From Candolleomyces eurysporus (lineage: Eukaryota > Basidiomycota > Agaricomycetes > Agaricales > Psathyrellaceae): a DNA stretch of 28,498 nucleotides. The position numbers and the translations under genes are program-made. Numbering within the stretch: position 1 is the stretch's first letter; every line of letters starts with the position of its first letter. Positions 9,539 through 19,540 of the stretch are shown here, piece by piece. Under the pieces are notes generated by a model, which had not been told where the DNA came from, did not search any database, and was given only the letters and a program-made list of their open reading frames with translations. The stretch lies in assembly GCA_027579435.1 (NCBI GenBank), contig JANBPK010000126.1, positions 1 through 28,498 of the forward strand, read 5' to 3'.

Positions 9539-10519
9539 CCCTCAAAGACCAGAGCTCCACTTTGAGACTCTCCCGATCTTTCGCTGAATATCTCCTGCGC
9601 TGAACATCTTGATTTAATTCGATGAATCGCGAATGAATGAGATTCAAAGGGCACGGTCCTGCGCAACAATTATCGATGCGATTTTCATTTACCGGTGAGG
9701 GAGCAGAACATTCAACATTGCCCCTGGTCGGGCGTGTGTAGGGTTTGTTCCCGACATCCAGACCTGTCAGTGATTTGGGGTTAGAGCGACATCGTTTACA
9801 CGAAATCCTGAACCGTTTTCCATTTGGACGATCCGTTTATTGTCCTCCAGCGTCCTAACGGAATCACCCGGAATGGGCATCTAGCTTGGCCGTCCAAGGT
9901 GGACAATAAGCTAACGTGGCTAAGCGGCTACTTCACCGTTTGTGCACTCAAGGAAGACGAGAGAAAATCCGTAAGCGAGACTTGCTTTGCCGTTGCGATA
10001 TCAACAGTCGAAGATTCGTTCGGATCAGCTTGACTTCAACTTATCGATCTCACAAGGAGGGCGGTAGTGTCTCTCTAGAAATCAGAGCACAATTCAAGAA
10101 GGCCCCCCCCTCTGGCAATGTTCAATTGTTTATGAAATCCGACAAAAGACGAAGGCCAACTGAATTCAATTCAATCGGATAGATCTGGAAGGAAATGTGA
10201 CCTGTGAGTTGAGTCGTGTTTCACTGAGGCAATTCAATATTCGGATGTGGGCGCGACCTTCCAAGTGTAGTTAGGTCCGTCTATATCTATTGTTTGCGTC
10301 GGATATTGCTGGGTCTCACCCGTTGTGTCTACACAAGCGGGGACCTCGTTCGGACAAGAAAACACAAATGAATGCCTTCCGAGAGTGAAAGCTGTCGGCA
10401 GGTAGAGCATTTGCTAAAGACTGCTGCCTCTCAATCGCTCAGAGTCTTGGTAGAGTACAACAAAGCGGCGAAAATTCTGACCTTTATTACATCCTGGTAT
10501 TCCGTGACTAGCCAAAATA

Positions 10520-11248
10520 GCCTTCTCGCGCTTCGCTGCCATTACCAGGGTCAGGGAACTAATTCAAGACCATAGTGGCGCACCAGCACATTCCCGAACG
10601 CTCGCATATGATGGACATCGCCTGTTGGACAACAAGACTCTTTGACCGGCTACGATGTTCACTCAGGTGCGATGATAGACCTTTCCCCCAGTCAGAGAGG
10701 GGAACGCTGGTCGTTTACCTCTATCCGCCCACTACCACTCGCGTTTCGACGAAGTTATCGCTCGCTCCTGAATCAAAGGTTTCAGCCATCTCTCCAGCTG
10801 TTGCTGCGAAGAGGACCTCTCAGGGTCAGGAGCTTGAGTGGGTTGTGGATGCTTTGCATAGTGGTGCTCTAAGGGAGGCTATCACGGGTCTGGAGGTGCC
10901 TTTCTGCTGGAAAGTAGAGCGAGTCTGATTTGATTCTACTTTGAAGATAACCGTTAATCTAACCAAATAGACTCCTTTGAACGAGGATGAATTCGCGCAA
11001 GTTATTATCCCCACCAGCCCCGCCTTTACCACGAAGTTTCACTCTCGGTACAGTCGATGATATCTTTGTCCACAACTGTCCTAAGATCTATGCTGGTAAC
11101 TCTANTTTCTATTTTCTCTTGGTGAAGGAGATCATGCCGTACCTCGATACTTCGTTGTTGGCATTGGGGCTCATCGAGGCGCGAGCTTCCTTTATTACGT
11201 ACGTACATCCAGCTGCGACTCACACTCCTCCCTGTTGACTGACACTGC
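10520..11248 (+). pseudogene. Ubiquitin-like-domain conserved fungal gene, decayed copy 3
   Basis: Open pieces include RVRELIQDHSGAPAHSRTLA (ubiquitin-like, from about 10546), then a stop and frame shift near 10642. The second domain, GTLVVYLYPPTTTRVSTKLS, continues to GLEVPFCWKVE (10700-10925) in one frame. After a candidate intron ending AACCAAATAG at 10969, the next exon starts TPLNEDEFAQVIIPTSPAF and then needs a frame change to reach VKEIMPYLDTSLLALGLIEA. An N near 11105 sits in this exon. It is truncated at the unit junction. Confidence 0.6.
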
Positions 11249-11819
11249 GAATGTATCTATTATCAGATGCCGACGACAAGCGGTGGATGGTCCGAGACCA
11301 AATAAGCGGTTGAGCAGTAAGATAAGATTAGATTCGAATAGATAAGATTAGACCCTCATATAAACATATTTAAAAAAAGGAACAAAAGCAAATGGGACGA
11401 TGGAGAGTATAAATCCAAGGATTGGGGTTATGACTCTAGGCCTTCAGTCCCGCACTGCAGCGTCAAGCAACCTAAAAATGCCATGCTCTCAGGCTTCCTC
11501 GGAATGCTCCAGAACCTCGACGTCAAGATCTTCCCATTCAAGGCCCTCCTCCAACGACGAGGAATGTACGAGCATCTCCAAGAACTCGATGTTCTCGACG
11601 ACGATCACTTGGTCTCGGCACACACGAGGACCTACAAGTACTCAATGATAATCAAACGCATACAAAATCACCTTGTTTAATTCGATTTGCACGTGCCACC
11701 CTCAGAGCTTGACCGATCTGAGCGAGAAACGNAAAAAAAAAGCGTCAAAACTCACCATGGGTCTCACTTATGAGTTCGCTCAACCGACTCACCAGTGTCC
11801 TTCTGCCCTTGAATTCTTC

Positions 11820-11990
11820 ATGATGACAGACCCAAATGGTTCATCGACGGTAGCATCCACTACATTCAACCGTGCACCGCGCGGAAGGTTCCGCCCGTCC
11901 CTCAAACGTCGAACAACTCGAGGTGATGGCGAGAACGTGTAAGGAAGCTTTCAACCGACGAGCTTCCCAGCGCCGAGTAGGTACTAGCAC
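11820..11990 (+). pseudogene. Lectin gene fragment, unit 4
   Basis: Reads MMTDPNGSSTVASTTFNRAP and RGRFRPSLKRRTTRGDGENV then a stop. It is homologous to lectin exon 2, with all three cysteines of that exon replaced (C to R, R and G). Confidence 0.6.
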
Positions 11991-12538
11991 CAGTCTGACG
12001 GAGCGTCGTAAAAAGGGGACAGCCTGCGGTCTAATTTTAACTGACTCTCAAGATTGTCAGTCGATTTTCAGGTTCTTCTTTCTATGTGAGCAGGTTCGTC
12101 TTCAATCTACTTATTCGATCTTTGGGTTTGCTCAATATGGTGCGAAGGCCAAAAGAACTGAAACACGGGCTGGTATGCATTGAATGATCAACGGTATACT
12201 AGTAGACATGTTGGGCAAAGTGCAACAATAAGAATACAGTAATGTTCTACAAAATATGCCAATGCAAATGCCAAAATGATGCGATAGCGATAACAAAGTC
12301 GTAAATGCCAAAAGAAGGGGCCGAGTAAGGCAGTCGAAAGTTGAAGGGATTCCAAAACGGGCCCCGAAAGGCAATAGAAGGTCGAAAAGTGATGGATGGG
12401 CATGCTGGAATGCGGATGGTCGTGTCTATTGAATCATGGCTCCAAGAAATCTGCAAACAATCAAAACCGTCAGCATGAGCCTGAGGTTGCAGAAGACGTC
12501 AAACTAACGATAGCGAATATGCCGTCAAGAAAAGGCAT

Positions 12539-12772
12539 CTAGGCAATGGTGCAGTATCCACCGCTGCCAGAGCTACCGTCCCCTTCGAAGTCGGCGGGGA
12601 TGTCCTTGTTAAAGACCACACAGTAGCCGCCCGATCCCGAGCTGCCATCTCCCTCCTTGTCGGCGGGGATATCCTTAGCGAAGATGACGCAGTATCCGCC
12701 GGAGCCAGAGGGGCCGCTACCCTCAGCGTCGGTGGGGATGTGAGTGGGCTTGATGGTGGTGAANGAGTCCAT
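12539..12772 (-). CDS. Mating pheromone precursor, three-module, copy 4
   Basis: 77 residues, same modules and CaaX boxes. One N at 12766 falls in the third base of codon 3 (TCN), which is serine whatever the base, so the protein is unaffected and identical to copy 3. The promoter is nearly identical to that of copy 3, including loss of the distal CAACAATAAACATT element. The 3' side differs from copies 1-3: the sequence after the stop codon carries a different, 58-base putative intron. Confidence 0.9.
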   Translation of the reverse strand: MDXFTTIKPTHIPTDAEGSGPSGSGGYCVIFAKDIPADKEGDGSSGSGGYCVVFNKDIPADFEGDGSSGSGGYCTIA

Positions 12773-12881
12773 TGCTGGTGAGGGTGGTGGATTAGTAGTA
12801 GTAGTGCTCCGAAGAAGAGAACGGTGTAGTCGATGAAGCTCAGTGAAGAACTGGGGAATCAGATCGGATGTCGGGCTGCTC

Positions 12882-12887
12882 TTTATA
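12882..12887 (-). promoter_or_regulatory. TATA box of pheromone gene 4
   Basis: Conserved TATAAA in GGGTATAAAGAGC, about 110 bases before the ATG. Confidence 0.7.
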
Positions 12888-13867
12888 CCCTCAAAGACCA
12901 GAGCTCCACTTTGAGACTCTCCCGATCTTTCGCTGAATATCTCCTGCGCTGAACATCTTGATTTAATTCGATGAATCGCGAATGAATGAGATTCAAAGGG
13001 CACGGTCCTGCGCAACAATTATCGATGCGATTTTCATTGACCGGTGAGGGAGCAGAACATTCAACATTGCCCCTGGTCGGGCGCGTGTAGGGTTTGTTCC
13101 CGACATCCAGACCCGGTGATTTGGGGTGAGAGCGACATCGTTTACACGAAATCCTGGACCGTTTTCCATTTGGACGATCCGTTTATTGTCCTCCAGCGTC
13201 CTAACGGAATCACCCGGAATGGGCATCTAGCTTGGCCGTCCAAGGTGGACAATAAGCTAACGTGGCTAAGTGGCTACTTCACCGTTTGTGCACTCAAGGA
13301 AGACGAGAGAAAATCCGTAACCGAGACTTGCTTTGCCGTTGCGATATCAACAGTCGAAGATTCGTTCGGATCAGCTTGACTTCAACTTATCGATCTCACA
13401 AGGAGGCCGGTAGTGTCTCTCTAGAAATCAGAGCACAATTCANGGAAGGNCCCCCCCTCTGGCAATATTCAATTGTTTATGAAATGCGACAAAAGACGAC
13501 GGCCAACTGAATTCAATTCAATCGGATAGATCTGGAAGGAAATGTGATCTGTGAGTTGAGTCGTGTTTCACTGAGGCAATTCAATATTCGGATGTGGGCG
13601 CGACCTTCCAAGTGTAGTTAGGTCCGTCTATATCTATTGTTTGCGTCGGATATTGCTGGGTCTCACCCGTTGTATCTACACAAGCGGGAACCTCGTTCGG
13701 ACAAGAAAACACAAATGAATGCCTTCCGAGAGTGAAAGCTGTCGGCAGGTAGAGCATTTGCTACAGACTGCTGCCTCTCAATCGCTCAGAGTCTTGGTAG
13801 AGTACAACAAAGCGACGAAAATTCTGACCTTTATTACATCCTGGTATTCCGTGACTACCCAAAGTTA

Positions 13868-14594
13868 GCCTTCTCGCGCTTCGCTGCCATTACCAGGGTC
13901 AGGGAACTAATTCAAGACCATAGTGGCGCACCAGCACATTCCCGAACGCTCGCATATGATGGACATCGCCTGTTGGACAACGAGACTCTTTGACCGGCTA
14001 CGATGTTCACTCAGGTGCGATGATAGACCTTTCCCCCAGTCAGAGAGGGGAACGCTGGTCGTTTACCTCTATCCGCCCACTACCACTCGCGTTTCGACGA
14101 AGTTATCGCTCGCTCCTGAATCAAAGGTTTCAGCCATCTCTCCAGCTGTTCCTGCGAAGAGGATCTCTTAGGGTCAGGAGCTTGAGTGGGTTGTGGATGC
14201 TTTGCATAGTGGTGCTCTAAGGGAGGCTATTACGGGTCTGGAGGTGCCTTTCTGCTCGAAAGTAGAGCGAGTCTGATTTGATTTTACTTTGAAGATAACC
14301 GTTAATCTAACCAAATAGACTCCTTTGAACGAGGATGAATTCGCGCAAGTTAATATCCCCACCAGCCCCGCCTTTACCACGAAGTCTCACTCTCGGTACA
14401 GTCGATGATATCTTTGTCCACAACTGTCCTAAGATCTATGCTGGTAACTCTATTTCTATTTTCTCTTGGTGGAGGAGATCATGCCGTACCTCGATACTTC
14501 GTTGTTGGCATTGGGGCTCATCGAGGCGCGAGCTTCCTTTATTACGTACGTACATCCAGCTGCGACTCACACTCCTCCCTGTTGACTGACACTG
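13868..14594 (+). pseudogene. Ubiquitin-like-domain conserved fungal gene, decayed copy 4
   Basis: Nearly identical to copy 3, including the same stop between the ubiquitin-like part and the VYLYPP part, so the lesion predates the unit 3/4 duplication. The VYLYPP domain is intact in frame up to GLEVPFCSKVE. The last exon is again frame-shifted relative to the EARASFIT block. It is non-functional. Confidence 0.6.
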
Positions 14595-14749
14595 CGAATG
14601 TATCTATTATCATCAGATGCCGACGACAAGCGGTGGATGGCCCGAGACCAAATACGCGGTTGAGCAGTAAGATAAGACTAGATTCGAATAGATAAGATTA
14701 GACCCTCATATAAACATATTTAAAAAAAGGAACAAAAGCAAATGGGACG

Positions 14750-15031
14750 ATGGAGAGTATAAATCCAAGGATTGGGGTTATGACTCTAGGCCTTGCAGTC
14801 CCGCACTGCAGCGTCAAGCAACCTAAAAATGCCATGCTCTCAGGCTTCCTCGTAATGCTCCAGAACCTCGACGTCAAGATCTTCCCATTCAAGGCCCTCC
14901 TCCAACGACGAGGAATGTACGAGCATCTCCAAGAACTCAATGTTCTCGACGACGACCACTTGGTCTCGGCACACACGAGGACCTACAAGTACTCAATGAT
15001 AATCAAACGCATACAAAATCACCTTGTTTAA
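14750..15031 (+). CDS. Short conserved ORF of the array units (uncertain)
   Basis: 93 residues, starting MESINPRIGVMTLGLAVPHC and containing IFPFKALLQRRGMYEHLQEL. The same segment is frame-shifted in unit 4 (11400-11680), altered in unit 2 (4171-4411) and mostly lost in unit 3. Differences between copies fall mainly at codon positions one and two, which argues against protein-level selection. It may be a remnant of the gene that once lay here, or no gene at all. No family is recognised. Confidence 0.2.
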   Translation: MESINPRIGVMTLGLAVPHCSVKQPKNAMLSGFLVMLQNLDVKIFPFKALLQRRGMYEHLQELNVLDDDHLVSAHTRTYKYSMIIKRIQNHLV

Positions 15032-15169
15032 TTCGATTTGCACGTGCCACCCTCAGAGCTTGACCGATCTGAGCGAGAAACGAAAAAAAAAGCGTCAAAA
15101 CTCACCATGGGTCTCACTTATGAGCTCGCTCAACCGACTCCCCAGTGTCCTTCTGCCCTTGAATTCTTC

Positions 15170-15340
15170 ATGATGACAGATCCAAATGGTTCATCGACGG
15201 TAGCATCCACTCCATTCAACCGTGCACCGCGCGGAAGGTTCCGCCCGTCCCTCAAACGTCGAGCAACTCGAGGTGATTGCGAGAACGTGTAAGGAAGCTT
15301 TCAACCTACGAGCTTCCCAGCGCCGAGTAGGTACTAGCAC
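15170..15340 (+). pseudogene. Lectin gene fragment, unit 5
   Basis: Near copy of the unit 4 fragment. It retains the last cysteine (RGDCENV) and then stops. The nucleotide match continues through the AGCTTCCCAGCGCC stretch corresponding to TSFPAP of the complete gene, whose intact copy lies about 4.4 kb downstream. Confidence 0.6.
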
Positions 15341-15890
15341 CAGTCTGACGGAGCGTCCTCAGAAGGGGACAGAGCCTGCGGTCTAATTTTAACTGACTCT
15401 CAAGATTGTCAGTCGATTTTCAGGTTCTTCTTTCTTTGTGAGCAGGTTCGTCTTCAATCTACTTATTCAATCTTTGGGTTTGCTCAATATGGTGCGAAGG
15501 CCAAAAGAACTGAAACACGTGCTGGTATGCATTGAATGATCAACGGTATACTAGTAGACATGTTGGGCAAAGTGCAACAATAAGAATACGATAATGTTCT
15601 ACAAAATATGCCAATGAAAATGCCAAAATGATCCGATAGCGATAACAAAGTCGTAAATGCCAAAAGAAGGGGCCGAGTAAGGCAGTCGAAAGTCGAAGGG
15701 ATTCCAAAACGGGCCCCGAAAGGCAATAGAAGGTCGAAAAGTGATGGATGGGCGTGCTGGAATGCGGATGGTCGTGTCTATTGAATCATGGCTCCAAGAA
15801 ATCTGCAAACAGTCCAAACCGTCAGCATGAGCCCGAGGTTGCAGAAGACGTCAAATTAACCATAGCGAATATGCCGTCAAGAAAAGGCAT

Positions 15891-16124
15891 CTAGGCAATG
15901 GTGCAGTATCCACCGCTGCCAGAGCTACCGTCCCCTTCGAAGTCGGCGGGGATTTCCTTGTTGAAAACGACACAGTAGCCGCCCGATCCCGAGCTTCCGT
16001 CTCCCTCCTTGTCAGCGGGGACATCCTTGGCGAAGATGACGCAGTATCCGCCGGAGCCAGAGGGGCCGCTACCCTCAGCGTCGGTGGGGATGTGAGTGGG
16101 CTTGATGGTGGTGAAGGAGTCCAT
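15891..16124 (-). CDS. Mating pheromone precursor, three-module, copy 5
   Basis: 77 residues. It differs from copy 1 at Ile35 to Val and Asp57 to Glu, both conservative and both in the linkers between modules, not in the presumed mature peptides. By direct comparison with copy 1, I count about ten base differences in the ORF, eight of them synonymous. The cysteines and CaaX boxes are unchanged. It is intact, with a TATA box at 16231-16236 and the distal CGACAACAATAAACATT element present upstream. Confidence 0.9.
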   Translation of the reverse strand: MDSFTTIKPTHIPTDAEGSGPSGSGGYCVIFAKDVPADKEGDGSSGSGGYCVVFNKEIPADFEGDGSSGSGGYCTIA

Positions 16125-16230
16125 TGATGGTGAGGATGATTGAGTAGTAGTAGTGCTCCGAAGAAGAGACTGCTGTAGTCGATGAAGCTCAGTGAAGAAC
16201 TGGGGAATCAGATCGGATGTCGGGCTGCTC

Positions 16231-16236
16231 TTTATA
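16231..16236 (-). promoter_or_regulatory. TATA box of pheromone gene 5
   Basis: Conserved TATAAA in GGGTATAAAGAGC, about 107 bases before the ATG. Confidence 0.7.
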
Positions 16237-17264
16237 CCCTCAAAGACCAGAGCTCTACTTTGAGACTCTGCCGATCTTTCGCTGAATATCTCCTGCGCTG
16301 AACATCTTGATTTAATTCGATGAGTCGCGAATGAATGGGATTCAAAGGCACCCTCTTGCGCAACAATTATCGATGCGATTTTTATGGCCTGTGATGGAAC
16401 AGAACATTCAAGATTGTCCCTAGCCAAGCGCGTGCAGGGACTGTTTTCGACAACAATAAACATTAGATCTGTCCTTCAGAGTGATTAGGGGTTAGAGCGA
16501 CATCGTTTGCACGAAATCCTAGACCGTTGTAATCACTTTCCATCTTCACAATCAGTTTATTGTCCTCCGGCTTTCTAACGGTGTTGACCGGAATGGCCGT
16601 CTACCTTGGTCGTCCAAGTAGACAATAAGAACGGAAGTTATCAGGAACTGGAGCCGTATAGCGTGGCTAAGCGCCCACGTCACCGTCTGCGCACTCGAGG
16701 AAGAAGAGAGAAAATCCGTAACCGAGACTTGCTTTGCCGCTGCGCTATCAACAGTCGAAGATCCGTTCGGATCAGTTGACTTCGACTTGATCGATCTTGC
16801 AAGGAGGCCGTAAGTGTCTCTCTAGAAAGTCAGAGCAAAATTCGAGCAGGCCCCCCCTCTTGCAATGTTCAATTGTCCAGAAATTGCGAGAAAAGATGAC
16901 GGCCAATTAAATCGAATTCAATTGGATAGATCTGGAAGCGAAGGTGACCTGTGAGTTGAGTCGTGTTTCGCTGAGGCAATTCGGATGTGGGCGCGACCTT
17001 CCAAGTATGGCTTAGGTCCGTCTACGTCTATTGTTTGCGTCGGATATTGCGGAGTGTATCCACACAAGCGGGGATCCTCGGTATGCTGTTTTGGACAAGA
17101 AACGCAAAATGACCATCTTCACGGAGCGAAAGCTATGGGCAGGTAGACCATTTGCGAAGGACTGCTGCCTCTCGACCGCTCAGAGTCTCCTTAGACTATC
17201 AGCGACGCGGTGAAGATTCTGACCCTTCTTACATCCCGGTTGATTCCATGACTGGCGAAAGATA

Positions 17265-18118
17265 GCTTGCTCGCGCTTCGCCACCATTATCAGGGTTAAG
17301 GAACTAATTCAGGACCATAATAGCGCACCAGGAGACTCCCAAGGCTCGCATATGATGGACATCACTTGTTGAGCAATGAAACCTCGACCGACTACGATGT
17401 CCAGTCAGGTGCGATGGCAGACCTTTTCCTCATTCAGGGAGGGGATGCTGGTCATTTAGCTCTATCCGGCCATTGCCACTCGTGTTTCGACGAGATTATC
17501 TTTCGTTCCTGAATGGGAGGTTTCGGTCATCTATCCAGCTGTTCCTGCGAAGACAACCCCTCAGGGCCAGGAGCTAATTGGGTTGTAGATGCTTCGCATA
17601 GTGTGCTCTAGTAGAGGCTATTACAGGTTTCGAGATGTCTGCTTTGTACTAGGAAGTCGAGTGAGTATTATCTGATTTTACCTTTAGAGCTTCACCGTCG
17701 ATCTAACGAATCGTTCTATATTGAAGGGACAGATCCGCACAACTTATTAGCCCCACCCGCATCGCCTTTGCTCCGAAGGCACTGCTGGGACAGTCGATGA
17801 GACTCACATTCCTCTCTCCTTTAATTGACACTGCAGACCGAGGTTTTTCACCATATACTGGCTTCCCTCTATTCCCAAGCAAAAGTATGTTACCCTGCAA
17901 TTACTTCCATCTACCAGCGAGCTGCGGCCCTTCGTCTTGATCGTGTACCAGATATTTTTGCTCGCATCTCTATGCTCTTCAAATGCGTGCACGCTGGGAT
18001 GGAGCGCGGGACAGGAAGAACACTCGGGTCAAGTTTTGGTGGGGTCATTGGAGAAGTCGGGCGAGGTTGGGAAGCAGATAGAAGAAGCCTAGTAGTCACT
18101 ACTCGCTGTTAGTTGGAG
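17265..18118 (+). pseudogene. Ubiquitin-like-domain conserved fungal gene, decayed copy 5 with unique 3' end
   Basis: The ubiquitin-like part (IIRVKELIQDHNSAPGDSQ at about 17285) shifts frame soon after. The second domain keeps VPEWEVSVIYPA-like coding near 17507-17545 but has stops around it. This copy alone continues past the unit breakpoint. After TTGACACTGCAG, one frame reads FFTIYWLPSIPKQKYVTLQL from about 17847 and another reads VPDIFARISMLFK from about 17945. Both are blocks of the family's C-terminus (EARTSFITYWLP and PDVVTRVFMLF in relatives, from memory). An ending QEEHSGQVLVGSLEKSGE reaches a TAG near 18090. Multiple frame changes indicate a pseudogene. Confidence 0.55.
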
Positions 18119-19400
18119 AGCGAAAAAATGGGTAGAGGAATGTCATCTCTCTGGGGGTGGATTCTGTTTCACTGCTCAGAAGGTTCATCTGACCGCCCGG
18201 TGGCATAGAGGAGAGTGATAAGAGCCCTTTGGCTTCGAGATAATCCATTATTCCGTGCCGGAGTTCAGGTGGAAGATCCAGATAGCGGGGCGAGTGTGCT
18301 AACCATTGGAGAGGTCAAATCTGGGTATCGAGAAATGCAGACATGTCGACAATGTTGAACAAAGAACGCGATCCAATGGTGACGGTTAAGATTCGTATTT
18401 GCAACTGTTAATCATAGGAGCTGTGATCTTGGGCGTGTGGGTAAGCACTGTAACTACTTCGGTCAGATTAGATTAGATTGTGGCTATGCTCCGCCAGATT
18501 CGGACAACTATCCCTCCCTCGACGCTTTCCGAGGGGCTCCAGCCAGCCTTCCCAGTCAGCCGCCTGAGCTAGCCGGCCTCGAGTGGTTCTACTGAACTTC
18601 TTCATTGGCTTGCGGGCCTCTCATGGCTACCACCGTTCAGGCTCTAGAGAAAGCACAAGAAGTATGTAAGTCTCTATCTTATCATTTCATAGTTCTCGTG
18701 TGCAGCGCGACAATCCGTAAGCCCCTACTTGGGAGTGCTCTCCACTTCCCCCGTCAAAAATATATGCCGATGACTCGGAACAGATGCCATCGTCAAACAG
18801 ACGGAGGAAGTGATATCAATCTTCGACCGGCCCACAATCTCTAGATCCGTCGCGATCCGTCGCTTGTGTATGTAGCCCTCTGTTCCATCTTGTCTCACCG
18901 AACTCGCAGGCCTTCCAATTGGAATCATTTCTGCCTTCTTTCAATTTTGGTTCCAGCATAACTGCACCTAAACTGATCTGTGCATGATGATCACAGACGT
19001 CTACAGAAGAGCTCCATTCGCCTTGCTCGGTCAACCCACCGTATTATCGCATTGGACAGACAGGGTTACGTCATTTTCGCGTTTCTGACATTCGATTTTC
19101 GAAATCGAGGCTTCGCGACGAAACACTCTGTGCCTGAACTTCTCATACATGACCATGATACCAATCTCTCCCTATGGTTCTTTCATCTCCAGGCCTGTCA
19201 ATTGTCCGGCATCTAGTCACCGTCTGGCTCAACTTCGCAGCCCGTAGGCTGGGATGTAGGTTGAGTGGATCACACTCAGATTGCTATCACTGCCAAGCGC
19301 TATGGTAACTGGGCTGAACGGTTTTTCATGAAGTCCCTACGCTGACTCGTCCAGAAATACGTAAGTGCGTATGGACCCCGCCCTGTCTGATTCTGATCTT
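18119..19400. other. Intergenic region without a supported gene
   Basis: Several short ORFs overlap in both strands without family resemblance. The most coding-like piece is plus-strand 18214-18359, which reads ALWLRDNPLFRAGVQVEDPD then SGASVLTIGEVKSGYREMQ before a stop. It could be an exon remnant, but nothing adjacent extends it. Confidence 0.4.
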
Positions 19401-19431
19401 GAACTTCTAGATGGACGTCGGCTCTACACTG

Positions 19432-19438
19432 TATAAAA
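19432..19438 (+). promoter_or_regulatory. TATA box of the lectin gene
   Basis: TATAAAA lies 109 bases before the ATG at 19541 and is followed by a pyrimidine-rich leader, a common fungal core-promoter layout. Confidence 0.55.
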
Positions 19439-19540
19439 CCCGTCAGGTCTACCCATTCCTTCCTCAAGGTATTTCTCTCCCTTGAAGTGCCTTCCATCTC
19501 GTTGCTTGCACTTCCAGTCCGTTCTCCCCCTGTCGTCATC

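Larger units (their letters stand above)
7924..11248. repeat. Tandem array unit 3
   Basis: Same order as the other full units: shared AT-rich GATAAG stretch, lectin fragment, pheromone gene 3 on the minus strand, then ubiquitin-like pseudogene 3. From about 9530 to 11240 it is nearly identical to unit 4 (12880-14590), while its left part (7924-9190) is much more diverged from unit 4. That mosaic pattern suggests gene conversion or unequal crossover between neighbours. Confidence 0.75.
11249..14594. repeat. Tandem array unit 4
   Basis: Its left part (11249-12540) is nearly identical to that of unit 5 (14595-15890), and its right part is nearly identical to unit 3. Unit 4 therefore looks like a crossover or conversion mosaic. 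It contains the shared short ORF (frameshifted here), a lectin fragment, pheromone gene 4 and ubiquitin-like pseudogene 4. Confidence 0.75.
14595..17834. repeat. Tandem array unit 5 (right-most)
   Basis: It carries the same parts as units 2-4. After pheromone gene 5, the segment 16450-17830 is closer to unit 1 (2470-3850) than to units 3 and 4, as expected if units 1 and 5 keep the oldest flanks. At its right end the sequence does not return to a unit start. It continues through TTGACACTGCAG into the 3' part of the ubiquitin-like gene, which is present only here. Confidence 0.75.

Noticed and set aside
1215..17834. STE3-type pheromone receptor or homeodomain mating gene within the array
   Set aside because: No frame shows seven hydrophobic segments or a homeodomain; only pheromone, ubiquitin-like and lectin remnants are seen.
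1215..17834. CRISPR-like or satellite array
   Set aside because: The repeats are kilobase-scale gene duplications in a eukaryotic genome, with no short direct repeats separated by spacers.
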